Positions 38,542 to 50,551 of a stretch of DNA of 64,000 nucleotides are shown here, in pieces. Under the pieces are notes generated by a model. The model was not told the origin of the DNA. It was given only the letters and a program-made list of their open reading frames with translations, and ran no database searches. A program made the translations under genes and the position numbers. The DNA comes from Wuchereria bancrofti (taxonomy: Eukaryota > Nematoda > Chromadorea > Rhabditida > Onchocercidae): positions 643,396-707,395 of the forward strand of contig SSBO01000003.1 in NCBI GenBank assembly GCA_005281725.1, in the 5' to 3' direction. Each line of letters starts with the position of its first letter. Position 1 is the first letter of the stretch.

Positions 38542-41500
38542 TCATATTGGTATCCAATTATTCAAGAAATATTCATCTTTTTTTATCATTCTCTCCAATA
38601 CTGAATTAGGTTTTGGCCAATTATTGTAATATACTGTGGTACCATTTGTTAGATAAGCAGTCCACCAGGAAAAAGTACCAGTACTCATTATTGTATGATT
38701 ACAACGAACCAATGTTGCCATATCAATTTCTCGATAACCCGATGATACGATGTAAATTTCACCTTAAATCATTTTCATCCTTTTAGCAAATATTAATTTT
38801 AAGTTTTTCAATGATTGAATATAAATTAATATTCCAATTAATTTCTATGTGTTATTTGGTGTGAAATTTTGAATGCTAAATGGAAAAATTTGAAGTTTTT
38901 TTTTTTTTTTCTTATCCCATTTTTCCTTTTTTCTCGTGTTGTTTACTTAATGAAAAATATTTCAAAATCATTCGATTAATTTATTAAAAAAAAATTAAAA
39001 CACATACTAATTACATTCAAATATGAGTTTTAAAAGTGTTTGAACATAAATTCAGCAATAGTCGTCGAATAAATACAAACCTTTATGAGTATGATTGATA
39101 TTTGTTTTAACCCAATACTCATTATCACTACTTATTATAAATATTAAATTCTCGAATCTCGATCTACAAGAAATTAAGTGTTCTGGTTCAGTCATAAAAA
39201 ATTTTGAGCTATTACGAATAAACGTAAATCAACTTTAAGTAACAATGATTCATTTGTTTACAACTACCACAAAATGCAATTTTATTCTTCCATAAGTAAG
39301 ATAAAGAAAGAATTATGATAAATTACAAAGGAACAAAAGAAAATAACTGTCATTAAATCTTTTTAGCAGTAATTAGCTGCAAATATAATTAATTTGTTTC
39401 AATCTTTGTATTTCTGGAAAATTTCGTAATAATATTTATTTAAAATTAAATAGAAAGATATTACATGTGAATAATAATTTACAGCATTGATTGTATATTG
39501 AATTGAAATAATTTTTTTTTTTTTTTTTGAATTGATTTTATTTTACTGACCTGAAATAATTCATTGCGTTAATGATATAATCTTTTGTGATAGTCGTATG
39601 GCCATATTTTATATTTCGACTATTCATTGTAATGTCCATTCCACGTCGTATATGTATTCCAACGTATACGTGACCTATTATTATCAAAGGTTAACATCGA
39701 ATATTAATTGTTTGGTTTTATGAATAGTACTTCGAAGTTCGCAGTAGAAATAGAAAGACTAATTAATTGTTATCACAAGATAAAAAGACTAATTAGTTGT
39801 TATCACAAGATAAAAAGACTAATTAATTGTTATCATAAGAGAGAAAGAGAGAATTAGTTGTTGTCATAAGATAGAGATACTAATTAGTTGTTATCGTAAG
39901 ATAGAAAGACTAACTAATTGTTATCACAAGATAAAAAGACCAATTAGTTGTTATCACAAGATAAAGATAAAAAGACTAATTAACTGTTATCATAAGATAG
40001 AAGGAGAGAATTAGTTGTTGTCATAAGATAGAAAGACTAACTAATTGTTATCACAAGAAAAAAAGACTAATTAATTGTTATCACAAGATAAAAAGATTAA
40101 TCAATTGTTATCATAAGATAAAAAGACCGATTAATTGTTATCATAAGATAGAAAGACTAATTAATTGTTATCACAAGATGAAAAGAAGGATACCATAAAA
40201 GTCTTTAGTGATATCCACATGATCAGGATAATTTCTATGATCGATATTTGCAGATATCATATCAGTAACTCTTGCATGAAGTTTTTCATATTTAGCTTTT
40301 TGCAAATAATCATCCGCTAGTTTAATAATTTCTGGTAAGAAGGTGAATTGTTTGTGAATCAAATATTCCTAAATTTAGTTCTTTTAGCTTTAATTTACGA
40401 TATTTTTAATAAGCAAAAGCAAATAATGAAAAATATAATTGATAATAATGATAATGATAACATTGATAAAACATATGATAAAAATTAAAAGCTAAAAATC
40501 TTTTATAAGTTTTAATTTTTATCATATATCCTATCAATGCGCGAATTAGACAAAAATCATTTATTCAAATAATCATTAATTATTTCAACTATTCCTTGAA
40601 TTTTTGACAAAAAAAAAAAACAAAAAAAACTTAAGAACCTGTTGTGGATGAAAGTAACGATATGATTGAAGATATCCCGAAATATATTCGAAGTTTTGAT
40701 CAACGAATAATTCATCAACTTCTTTTTCATAATATTTGCAGCATGACAAAAAAAAGTACATCATATTTTAAAAATGTCATCATTAAGATTGTAAAATTTG
40801 AAAAATATATCTTTTTATTGATAACATATGAAATTGATTAATCTTCAAATATTCAAACTAACAGCAAAATGATGTTTACTTGAGCTGTACCGTCGGATTA
40901 GTTCATCATTTAGCTCATTGTTTACTATAATAGCATCTAATTTAAACCCTCGCCGTAATGTACATTTCACGGGGACAATTAATTTTGCATTATATCGCTC
41001 AGCTATTGCTCGTAAAGATGCATATTGGAACATTAAATTACCCAATCCTAAAATTTTTTTTTTTTTTTTAATATTGTTAAAAAATTTTTTTGAACCTATT
41101 TTTTGTCAGTAAGTATTAGCATAATATTGTGTTGAAAAAAAAAAAAAGAGACAAAAAAAGAAAGAAACACTCCTTGTAAAAATGCATCAAAATTTTAATG
41201 TTTTGAAAACAAAAAAAATTTTAGAAAAGTATTAATTTTTAAGTATTAATTTTTAAGTGGAAATTTTGCTACATATTGCTTCAACTTATTGCTTACTAAA
41301 ATAGCAATAAGAAAAAAAAAACAAAAACAAAGTTTAATTCACATCATTCAATTTATTGCTTACTAAAATAAAAAAAAAAAACAAAATATAAACAATGTGC
41401 AAATTTATGTTTTCATTTTAACATTTTTTTTTCTTTTTTCAAAAAGTATAGAAGAATACCTGGACTCCATGAAAAGTTACTTATTACATAGCGTTCACTT

Positions 41501-42401
41501 TGATTGATATCATCTATGTTTTCTATTATTTTTATATTTGGCAAAGTCCAAGGTTGATCAAATTTTACATCTTCACCTAAATTATGTGGAAAAAGTGAAG
41601 ATGAGAGTTTAATTATGATAAATAAGACTTTCTTGTAGATTTGTCAATCCTAAAATAATTTCCTTATCATTCAATGTCTATTTCATATTGACTACCACTT
41701 CTAAGTTTCTTGTTTAATCAAGCAGAATTAATTTGGTTATTTAAGAAAAATTGAATCTAACTCTTCAAAAAAAAAAAAAAAAAGTGGCAAAACAAGAAAC
41801 CTCCTTGAGGGAAAATTCGAGTTACTTGAACGACTGATAATCGATCCAAGTGATTAAAATCAGTCACATAAATATCATAAAAACTCCAATTTGTTATTAA
41901 TAATACTAAGAGAGATAAAGTTATTGCAAAAGTTAGTACTACCAATCCATTTCTTGTTGCTGCAAAAAAAAAAATCAGATTATTTTGAGAGTTTCTTTTT
42001 CTTTCTTTTTTTTAGCAAGCAGTTTAAATCATTTATCTTATAAATATTTTGTAGAAAATCTTGTTAAGAAATCAAAAGTACTGTTAGAAAATTTTCTTGA
42101 AAGCTTTAGTAACTTTTATTTTCCATTATTTTTTCCTTTATATGAAATAAAAAATTTTTGTAGAATGATTATCTCATTATTCAAAATTCGAAAGAAATTG
42201 TTTCAATTATTTATGGCACATAGTTTTACATTCGTTAAGTAAATCAATCTCTATCTTATCATATTTTTAAAATTGAAACATAAGAAATATTGTCTTTTTC
42301 ATCATAAAAAATATCGAGATGACACGAATTAGTTTATTAAATGCCTAATTTTGAATTCGAAATGTAATTGAGGAAAGTAATTTACCAAAGCAACCTTGCA
42401 T
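38542..42401 (-). CDS. GT11 family alpha-1,2-fucosyltransferase-like enzyme
   Basis: Predicted type II Golgi enzyme that moves fucose from GDP-fucose to galactose on glycans. Exons (minus strand, 5' to 3'): 42401-42386, 41959-41801, 41576-41460, 41047-40880, about 40745-40639, 40368-40194, 39674-39551, 39163-39081 and 38762-38542. The sum is 389 residues. A short cytoplasmic start (MQGCFATRNG) is followed by one membrane segment (about residues 10-28). GT11 signatures are GLGNLMFQYASL (98-109), GIHIRRGMD (253-261, GDP-fucose site) and STGTFSWWTAYL (343-354). All joins have matching phase and GT..AG ends except the fifth exon. That exon has no AG at its expected start (TTTTTTTTGT|CATGC), and an in-frame TAA lies just upstream. 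This may be a real splice defect, a non-canonical site or a sequence error. Confidence 0.85.
39757..40185. repeat. about 14 x 30-bp minisatellite in a fucosyltransferase intron
   Basis: Imperfect units of the type GACTAATTAATTGTTATCAC followed by AAGATAAAAA. Units vary from 27 to 36 bp. The array starts within about 10 bases of the donor of the exon ending at 40194. Each unit carries TTATCA (TGATAA on the other strand) and usually AGATAA. Confidence 0.93.
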
Positions 42402-42479
42402 CGATCAACAATGATTATGGAAGAACAAATAAATAAATAGATGTACACTGATAATATCACATTATTTAAGCTCCGGCAG

Positions 42480-42560
42480 CAATAAGGCGACAATATGACC
42501 TTGACAATGACCCTTGGCGACATAAGGTTAAATAAAATGAATGAATGGATAGGACCGCCT
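42480..42560. other. upstream flank of the fucosyltransferase
   Basis: Less AT-rich stretch upstream of the minus-strand start codon (GCTCCGGCAGCAATAAGGCG region). ATTATCAG, read on the minus strand ending at 42448, could be a leader acceptor. Nothing more specific can be supported. Confidence 0.25.
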
Positions 42561-43078
42561 ACTGATATAATTTTCGAACAAAAAAACTGAACCAAAATTG
42601 CATCTTATTTTTTCTAAATTTGTATCTATCAATCAGTTAATACTTTTAATAGTTTTTTTTTTCTTTACAGTAATATATTTTAATATATTTAGTATATTTG
42701 ATGTATTTAATTATTATTTTTTATATATTTAACATTAAATTTAACACGTTGCCTTTCATCAAATCATATTGCTTAATAATACTTAGATTAGAAAGTTGAG
42801 TTAGAATGATTAGAATGATTTATTTCTTTAAATCATCATGAATTTCTAATAAATCCCAGGTAAATTTGTTCTGGCACAATGATATTTCCATTAATTCATT
42901 CGGTTTTTCCTGTCCTTATAAGCTATTATATATTATTCATAATTACAAAGGAACCATTTAATAACTTAAAATAAGACATGTGCTATTTGATTTAAAAAAA
43001 AAATCTTCGTTTCTCATTGGGATATGCTATTTTGAGGCATTTTTACTGAGGAATATGTTTTGATCTGTGTTTATAAAT

Positions 43079-43741
43079 ATAAAATATTCCCAGAATATGG
43101 CCAGAAGATTTAATAGCCAATAAGATAGTGACAACCTGTTAGCTAGTAAATATCGAAATGGCCAGCAGTACTGGTAGATGAATTCTAGAAGATAAATTAA
43201 GTGAAACAAAGAAATTATCATTAACCTATTTCGAGGCCTGAACATATCATCATTTCTTATGACAACTGAATCTTGCATCTCTAATTCTATTAAGAAGTAA
43301 AAGTAATAAATTGTGGGATTAGCAACTTAAAGATTTCATTCCTCTCAAAGCAATGGGAACTCCCGGTCCTTCGTTATTCCATCTTTTGTATGTAAGTTAT
43401 TAATTATGAATGATACTTATTCCTTCTTTTAAGACCGATTTTATCACTTTTCCCCTCAATAGTTTGGGTTTAATTTTCAAAAAAAAAATAACTCCCAAAA
43501 TATTGTAATAGTTGGCAATATTTTAAGTTGGAAACCGGAATCTTTGCATAGAATACGTGTTCTGGGCCTTTCTTCTACACAACTAAAAGTGTTATTTCTA
43601 ATAATAACCGTTTCAATATTTCCGGTAATATTTCCATGCACTGAACAGGATTTCACTCGTCGCATGGAACCTGTCTTGTGCTTTTTTGATACCTTCCTGT
43701 CTACCGATTCAATACTTCAGTCTTCTTCGGTGACTCATCCT
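43079..43741 (-). pseudogene. inverted partial copy of the gene at 35,096
   Basis: Arm 2 of the inverted repeat. It carries the 3' half of exon 1 and all of exon 2 of the unrecognised gene, with flanking intron. The protein patches RRVKSCSVHG and MQDSVVIRNDDMF are unchanged. Replacement of about 20 bases by 4 near 43710 shifts the frame, so reading upstream meets a stop. The gene's start and its last exons are absent. It is a recent duplicate fragment, probably non-functional. Confidence 0.8.
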
Positions 43742-45050
43742 TTCGGGCGGCCACCGGTCGCTCTATTAAATGACTTTAATATTTTTGAATTATTTAAAAA
43801 GAACAATGGAAAATTGAAAAAGTTAACATCTTCTGCTCTTTAAACAATAAATCTTGAGAAAAAAAATATACAAAAAGTCGTAACACTCAATGTTTTTCAT
43901 TTCAGAAAAACGAATAATGATTGACTCTTATCTTTCGTTATTCCACTTCAATTTAAAATTTTCATATTTAATTGAACTTTAACATAAAAGAAAAAATTAA
44001 GCATTCAATTTCAGAAGTTTAGTAGAAGCAAAAGAAGAAAAATTTTTACACGTGAAGGAGCGCAATTGTACAAAGAAATGAAGTAGTTTTATACATATAG
44101 AACGTAAAGTATTAAATGGCACTCAAATGAACAGTGCTAATATAAAGAAAAGTATTTGAATTAGACCTAACATTATCGGAAAAGGAGAAAATTAGCCGAA
44201 ATTCCATTATTGATAGGTAAAATTAGCACAGAAAAAGAAAAAAAAATGGCATTAAAGAAGTTTGATTCAAAAATTAAAATTTCATAATAAAAATTAAGTT
44301 TCTAAAAAGAAATTCACAATATAATTTCACAGGTATGATGAAGTGATAAGCATGATATCATGTTCTTCTCGCTAATCATTGAGATCTGTGATAAGAAGAT
44401 GAACTAATGACGACCTTTAATTTAAAATTTATGATGGTCCATTAAAATTTGATTAGAAGAAAGGGATAGAAGATAGAAAATAATATTTTAGGCAGAGAGT
44501 GACGACAATACATACATTCATTCATTGATCGTATGACAGTCTTTTGTCACCTTGACATCATTTCCATCGAGCGTCCAAGGAAAATGAGATATTCTACAGG
44601 TAATAATAAATAACATAGGTTTGGATTCGAGCTGCTATTCCTGATCTAGGCTTTATCCTGTTTATTACTGTTTGTTTCCGTTTTCCGATTTGAGCATTCC
44701 AAAATAGTTGAGAGAATTTACTACTCTTCAAGTAGTGTCTTTTTAATGCAAAGATGTCTTTTTCGTGTGAACACTTTTCATTTTTTTATTTTGATTTGCA
44801 AATTAGGCATTCTAAAAGTTCTTTACTCTATGTTAGCCTATCTTCCGGATTATACTAGTAGTCCGGTTATCTTAAGATTATATTTATAATTTTTAATTGT
44901 TTACACGGAATTAAATGAGTCTCATTTCTTTCATTGAATGGATAAAAGGGATAATTGATAGGAATTATTTAATATTTTACCGAATGAGAAAAAGGAATTA
45001 AACGTTTGCAATCACTTATTTATTACTCTTCCTGCACAAATATAACAATT
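43742..45050. other. intergenic, upstream of the aquaporin gene
   Basis: It starts with a GC-rich 20-bp junction (43744-43763). TGATAAG words occur near 44346 and 44390, within 700 bp of the aquaporin start, as possible GATA-factor sites. No coding exon was found. Confidence 0.45.
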
Positions 45051-45054
45051 TCAG
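45047..45054 (+). promoter_or_regulatory. candidate spliced-leader acceptor of the aquaporin gene
   Basis: AATTTCAG ends 13 bases before the start codon at 45068, the spacing and sequence expected of a nematode trans-splice site. Not proven. Confidence 0.5.
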
Positions 45055-45067
45055 GTGAAAGTGAACT

Positions 45068-47198
45068 ATGTCAAGCTCCGAGCTTAATTTCTATCCATTC
45101 GTCATAGCTACTTGTTTTTATCTATTAGTCTTTGTAATTGCTGAATTAACTCGTAAGCTTGTTGACAAGTAAGTTGTTTACATTACTCGTAAGCTTGTTG
45201 ACAAGTAAGTTGTTTACATTACTCGTAAGCTTGTTGACAAGTAAGTTGTTTACATTTTCTCTACCTGTTGGCCATTTCGAAGCAACGTTTTTTTCTCCCA
45301 AAATTTTGCATTGAATATACATGGCTGTTGTAAGAGATGAATGATATTTGTTGTTTACTTTTAAGCATTTCTTACTGACTAAATTGTCTCTGCTTGTTGA
45401 TCCTTAGGCTATATAATATTAATTTGAGGATTTTTCAGATATGGAACAAATGGCTCATTACTATTTTATTTTCTAATGGAATTAATAGCAACAACACAAA
45501 TGTGTACTTGCGTTTATGAAAATGGTAATATTTTTTTGTATTGTTGATAGCTAGCATATACTGTGTGTTATATAAGTATTTATATGTTATGCGGTATATG
45601 AGTATCTATAGGTATTGGAACTAGAAGGGAATTATACGACTTGATGTTGCAGCGGTGATTATTCGACATTATGGTTTGTTGGGTTTCTTTTTCATCGTTG
45701 CTTTGCTAATTTTTTCTGGCGGTATCATGAATCGAGAAGCGTTTGTCTCTCCACTAGTACCAATTGAGCTGTACTATAAAGGAATATTTCCGTTGGTTTT
45801 TTTGTTTTGTTTTTATTCAGGTATTAGTAGAGTTATTCAGAAGGTAGATGATTTTATCACCTTTATATATTTGGCCGTATTGATTAGGATAAAGAAATAA
45901 GCATTCTGTGGAAAAACATAAGAATTGCAGGTTGAGGAGATTATTAGTAACAATAGCTGGCGAAATGGTTGGTGGTTATTCGGCTTATTGGTTAGCCCGT
46001 AGCTTATGGTACTGGTCGTTGAATTTATTGTCTGATCATGCTCTTTTCTACCAGCTGACAAGTTGTAAACTTACTTATAAGGTTAGAATTCATCAAATCA
46101 GAGATCTTTCGAAAAACTGGAAGTGTTTATTTTTCTGTTAAGGTTTTCCCTTTGTTAAGAAGATGAGTAATTTTTAATTTGTCTTCCGTTTTTTCGAAAG
46201 GAAAGGACTTTGTTTGCTAAGAATGAAAGGGAATGTGAATTTTTTTGCTAAGAATGAAAGGGAATTGAATTTTGCAGGGACTTAGGAGGAGATCAGGTTT
46301 TTATTACGTTACGAATAAATTTAATCTGCATAAAAATTATGGAATAAATATATGGATTAAAATTCTGTGATATTGGTTTCAGAATCCACTGTGATTTGTA
46401 TCTGTGACAAACATAATATTTTTATTAGTCTAAGCGTATGTTTACTTCTTCTAGCAGTCAAAGTGCCAAAGTGGAACCTAATGATGAAAGTTATCAAATT
46501 TGTTTATATTTTTTTCGCTTCAGGTGTCATTCTTGTTTGTACCCTGCTTTGAAGTCATTGGCTGTTTTCTAATGCGCTCTATTCTTTGTCACATTCCGTT
46601 AAATATCAAGAAATATATGGCTCCAGTCGTTGTATCTTCATTGTTGACGTTTTGTTTGTTTTTATTTTTGCATGATATCTTTGCCGTATTGGTTTCATTT
46701 TTGTTAAGTAGAACTATAATATAACTGCAGAGGTAAAAAAATGATTGTATAGAAATATTCCGCAAAATTTGCTATTTGCTGTGAAAAATGCAAAATATAT
46801 TTCATTTTGGATCATAGATTCACTCACTGCTTGCTAATTCGTAAATGAGTATGTAATTACAGCTGCTTATATTTGGAGATTATAATTTAGAAGGAAATTT
46901 TGCAATCATAATTCAATTTTAGTTAAACAGTAAGCAATGATTTAAATGGTGTCTGCTCACTGTTTATTTATCCATGTAATTTATTGAATTAAATAGATTT
47001 ATGACTTTTTCAGCGTTACTATTTGTTGGTGTTCCTGGACTTAATCCAACAGTTGCTTCATCACGTTTACAAGGCTGTGATGGGCTAAATACTATTTGGT
47101 TTATTCTGACATATTGGGTATGTCCTATAATTGGTTGGATGCTATCAGTCGCTTTCGATGATTATAGGATCACTGTTGCTGAAAAGAAAACAAAATAA
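45068..47198 (+). CDS. unorthodox aquaporin (AQP11/12-like)
   Basis: Membrane channel of the aquaporin superfamily, nearest in character to the divergent nematode aqp-9/10/11 group. Exons: 45068-45168, 45439-45524, 45653-45843, 45902-46081, 46524-46653 and 47014-47198. All phases join, giving 290 residues, normal for the family. Six or so hydrophobic segments are visible. The first pore-loop motif is degenerate: REAFVSPLVPIEL, with S95-P96-L97 where NPA or a variant is expected. The second is GLNPTVASSR (N240-P241-T242, R247), followed by GCDGLNTIWFILTYWVCPIIG. The C-terminus ends KKTK. The donor at 46654 (GTTTGT) and the short 58-base intron after 45843 are the least certain joins. AATAAA lies near 47421. 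Confidence 0.82.
45149..45256 (+). repeat. 3 x 36-bp tandem duplication across the exon 1 donor
   Basis: ACTCGTAAGCTTGTTGACAA plus the donor GTAAGTTGTTTACATT repeats at 45149, 45185 and 45221. Each copy holds the last codons of aquaporin exon 1 and a perfect GTAAGT donor. Using the second or third donor would put TAA in frame, so only the first supports the protein. Confidence 0.95.
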
Positions 47199-50100
47199 CT
47201 GAAATTATGCAAGTGCTTTGTATTTCTGAAGTTTTTATTCGACTTATTTAGTTCTTTCTTTTACAGTTGTAACACTTTTAACTTATTGATATCGACTCAT
47301 TATTAATGTCTTTTTTCGTAATCTTTCAATATTATAATTGAAATTTTTTCACTGATCATCATATCTTTTCATTTGTCATTTTGAAGTTGTTTGTTTTGAG
47401 TAAGCTTTGTAATTCAGTTAATAAAGGAGTTTCTTCTCTTCTACTTGCTTACCGTTTAAGTTATTCAAATTAGCTTTCAAAAAAAAACTTAGTGAATTTC
47501 TGAGTTAAGAATCAATTTGAATATTTCTTCTTTTAATTCAAAATTATCATAAGTTTTTTACAGAAATGATTCTTAGAATTATTCCAGTATATTTTAACCT
47601 TTTGCGATGTACATGAAGTTCAGTGTTTGTCATTTTTCCTATTTGTTATCAAAAATATGCTTCGCTGTTGAGGCTTAAAGTTGAAATAATTGTAGAGGTC
47701 TAGAATAATCTTTCATTCTTTATATTAATACCAGATGCTAGCATTTATGATCAACCAGGTGATATGTGTAAATCTGCTTCATGTAAATAAATAATTCTAG
47801 AATATTTATTTCATTGGATTAGCGGTAACTAGTTAATGTAATAATAAACTCTAATCAAAAAATATGCTTCGTATTAAGGTTAAAGGTTAAAATAATTCTT
47901 AATATTCGCTGTAAATTTAGATAATGCAAATAATGATATCAATTCCGCTGATCATCATCAATTCCGCTAATCATCATCAATTCCGGCAATCATCATCAAT
48001 TCCGGTAATCATTATCATAACATCTAGAGAAAACCTTAAACTTACTCATAGTAAGCATAACATTTCATCATTTAGTTTAAAAAAAAAAAAAAAAAGTGCT
48101 GAGAAGTGCACTTATATGTGTAGTGGTAATGACCATTTTTAGAATTAGTATGATATGAAGTGATTATAGAAGCTATGCTGCTTCATCTCATTACCAACAG
48201 TAGTCATTAGCTAGAAAAACTTCATCACTTCCTCCTCTCTCATTCTATTATAATATAAACTCATTATTATGTGGATGCTTTGTGTATTTGTGCTAATAAT
48301 GTCGAATTGTCTGTGTTTATTTAAAAAATAGTTTACGGATATTTCAATTGACAGGTGAAAGTTATAATTTAAGCTTAAGTTTTATTATCATTAACCAGTT
48401 TTTGAATGTTGAAAAAGGAATTGAAAAAAGAATTAGCTGAAAAAGAATTACTTATTTCATTTTCCAACTACATATTGCTTTCGTCTTTAAAAGTTTTTAG
48501 AAATATGAGTCTTATTAATAATTAATTTAAGATAGGAATGATGTCTTGTTGATTGATTAACATCACACACGATATATCATAACTCCATTAATTTAAGTCC
48601 TTGTATTTCTTTTCCTTTTTTTTTTTTTTCGAATATGGATTTCCATTTCTCTGAATCTACTTTGATATCCTCCTAACCATCCACTTTTTTGTCTTTTGCT
48701 TTGATTGAAAGAGTATTAATCACTTTAAAATAGTCGTTCTTCCAATTGCTTTCACCATATCTTCGTATATCCTATAAATTTTTAAAATAATAATGAATTT
48801 TTTACTGCTACATCTCACCTTTGATTGATACCTTAGTGCCTTAGTGCTTTCGATTTACTAAATTTTCGCTTTCATATGCTGTCATTTCAATTTCATTTAT
48901 TATGAAGAAAAAAAAAAAGCATAGGACTTTAGCTATACTTTCATTCAGTTTTAAATCCAAGCTTCGTTGAAATATACCACAACACCATTTCCAGCAAATA
49001 TTTTTAACTATTAAATGCATCAATTGCAATTGTCGAGAAATAAATTTAAATTTTTTTCTTTTTTTTTGGGGGGGGGGAGGATTTTTTTGTTTTGCTTGTC
49101 AATATACAGATGTCAACTTTTGAACAGCAATGCAAATCTTTTTAACGTTCCTTAAAACTTTTATAATCATTTAAAGTGGTTTTATTTTGAAAAAAAAATA
49201 AAATGTTCATTCCAATTTCAGATTAATATTTCCCAGTCCAACAATATAGAAATCACGTTATTTCGATCATCAAGAAAAGATTTTTTTTGATTAGTAAAAA
49301 TTTTCCTGAATAATATTACCAAAATTATTCGATTTTATATAGGATCGTCTCAAAAATATTAGTTAATTTTAGCCATTTATTGTGCAGCCAGACTGTCTGG
49401 GAAATTTATGATAGCATCAAATTTTTTTATTTAAAATTATCAAAAAAAGATTTTTTAATTAGTAAAAATTTTCCCGAATAATGAATATAAATATCTAAAT
49501 CTAAATATTAAATGATTAATATTAATTACCGATTTAGATATATTTGAGATAATATTTAGATAATAAATGCCGATTTAGATATTTGAAATATTTGAAATAA
49601 TATTTAGATAACAAATAAAGATTCTAAATTCTATGAAAGCATGATAATTGCTGATAAAAAAAGTAATACTGTTTAGTTATTAATCTCTACCGGTAAATCC
49701 CGATCCAATCTAGTCGTATTTGCACTGCATTCTACTTACTTTCTTGTTTTTGCTCATTTTCTTCAAGCTCTTTTGTTTTCTTAATTATCTTAAAATTTTT
49801 ATCAATTATGGGAAATTTTTCTTTTTCTTCTAGAATCTGTGATCTTAGTAGAAAATATAATAAGAAATAAGTATTTTGCACTGAAAATAACCCACTGCAG
49901 AATGCATCTCTATTGAATGGAAGAATATAAAATATAAAAAAAATATAAAAATATAAAAAATTCGATATAAAAAAAAAAGAATATAAAAATTCGATTGAAA
50001 AAACAAAAAAAAAAAAAATAGTCTTATAAACTAATTTGGTTTACGACTTCTTTTTAATCCTCCTATTCATCAATTCGAGAGAGAAAGAGAGAGAGAGAGA

Positions 50101-50551
50101 AAATCATTTTTAAAATTGCACTGAAACTTTTTGCTAAAAGTAGTGTTTATCAGATTACTTGTAAGTTACACATTTTACTGAACTATTTTTTATCTAACTT
50201 CCTTTTTTTACAGTGATTGTTTGAAAGATTTCACGATGGAATATGTTTTAACAATGTTGTGAAAAAAAGTGTTAGAAAATAACAAAAACGAATTATTTTC
50301 AAAAATATAAATTCAAACTGGGCATTATTTATTTTGGGAAATCAATTAGTTTTTCAAGAGTTGAACTGCTTCATTTTCCGTTAATGTAAATGTAATTACC
50401 GCTTATTTCTCTACTTGTTTTTTTTTTCCTTTTTAATTTAAAAAACTAACAGTTGGTCTCAGCGGTGAAATTGTTATGTTTACGTTAATTGTTTACTTTT
50501 TGTGCTCATGTATTGATGTGGAAAGGAATATTCTGACCTTTTGAATTTCAG
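47199..50551. other. non-coding stretch downstream of the aquaporin
   Basis: Contains a 19-bp repeat (47940-48017), a G10 tract (49068-49077) and a GA repeat near 50075. No convincing exon. Confidence 0.5.
47940..48017. repeat. 4 x 19-bp tandem repeat
   Basis: Units of the type AATTCCGCTAATCATCATC in succession, drifting between CCGCT, CCGGC and CCGGT. Confidence 0.9.

Noticed and set aside
39757..40185. Regular 30-bp array considered as a CRISPR
   Set aside because: Repeats are directly adjacent with no unique spacers, and the DNA is clearly eukaryotic.
43544..43843. Plus-strand 99-codon frame in the inverted copy
   Set aside because: Antisense to the duplicated exon; it matches the shadow frame opposite arm 1, not a separate gene.
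44600..44660. GGATTCGAGC stretch considered as a tRNA B-box
   Set aside because: No matching A-box, acceptor stem or anticodon arm could be paired around it.
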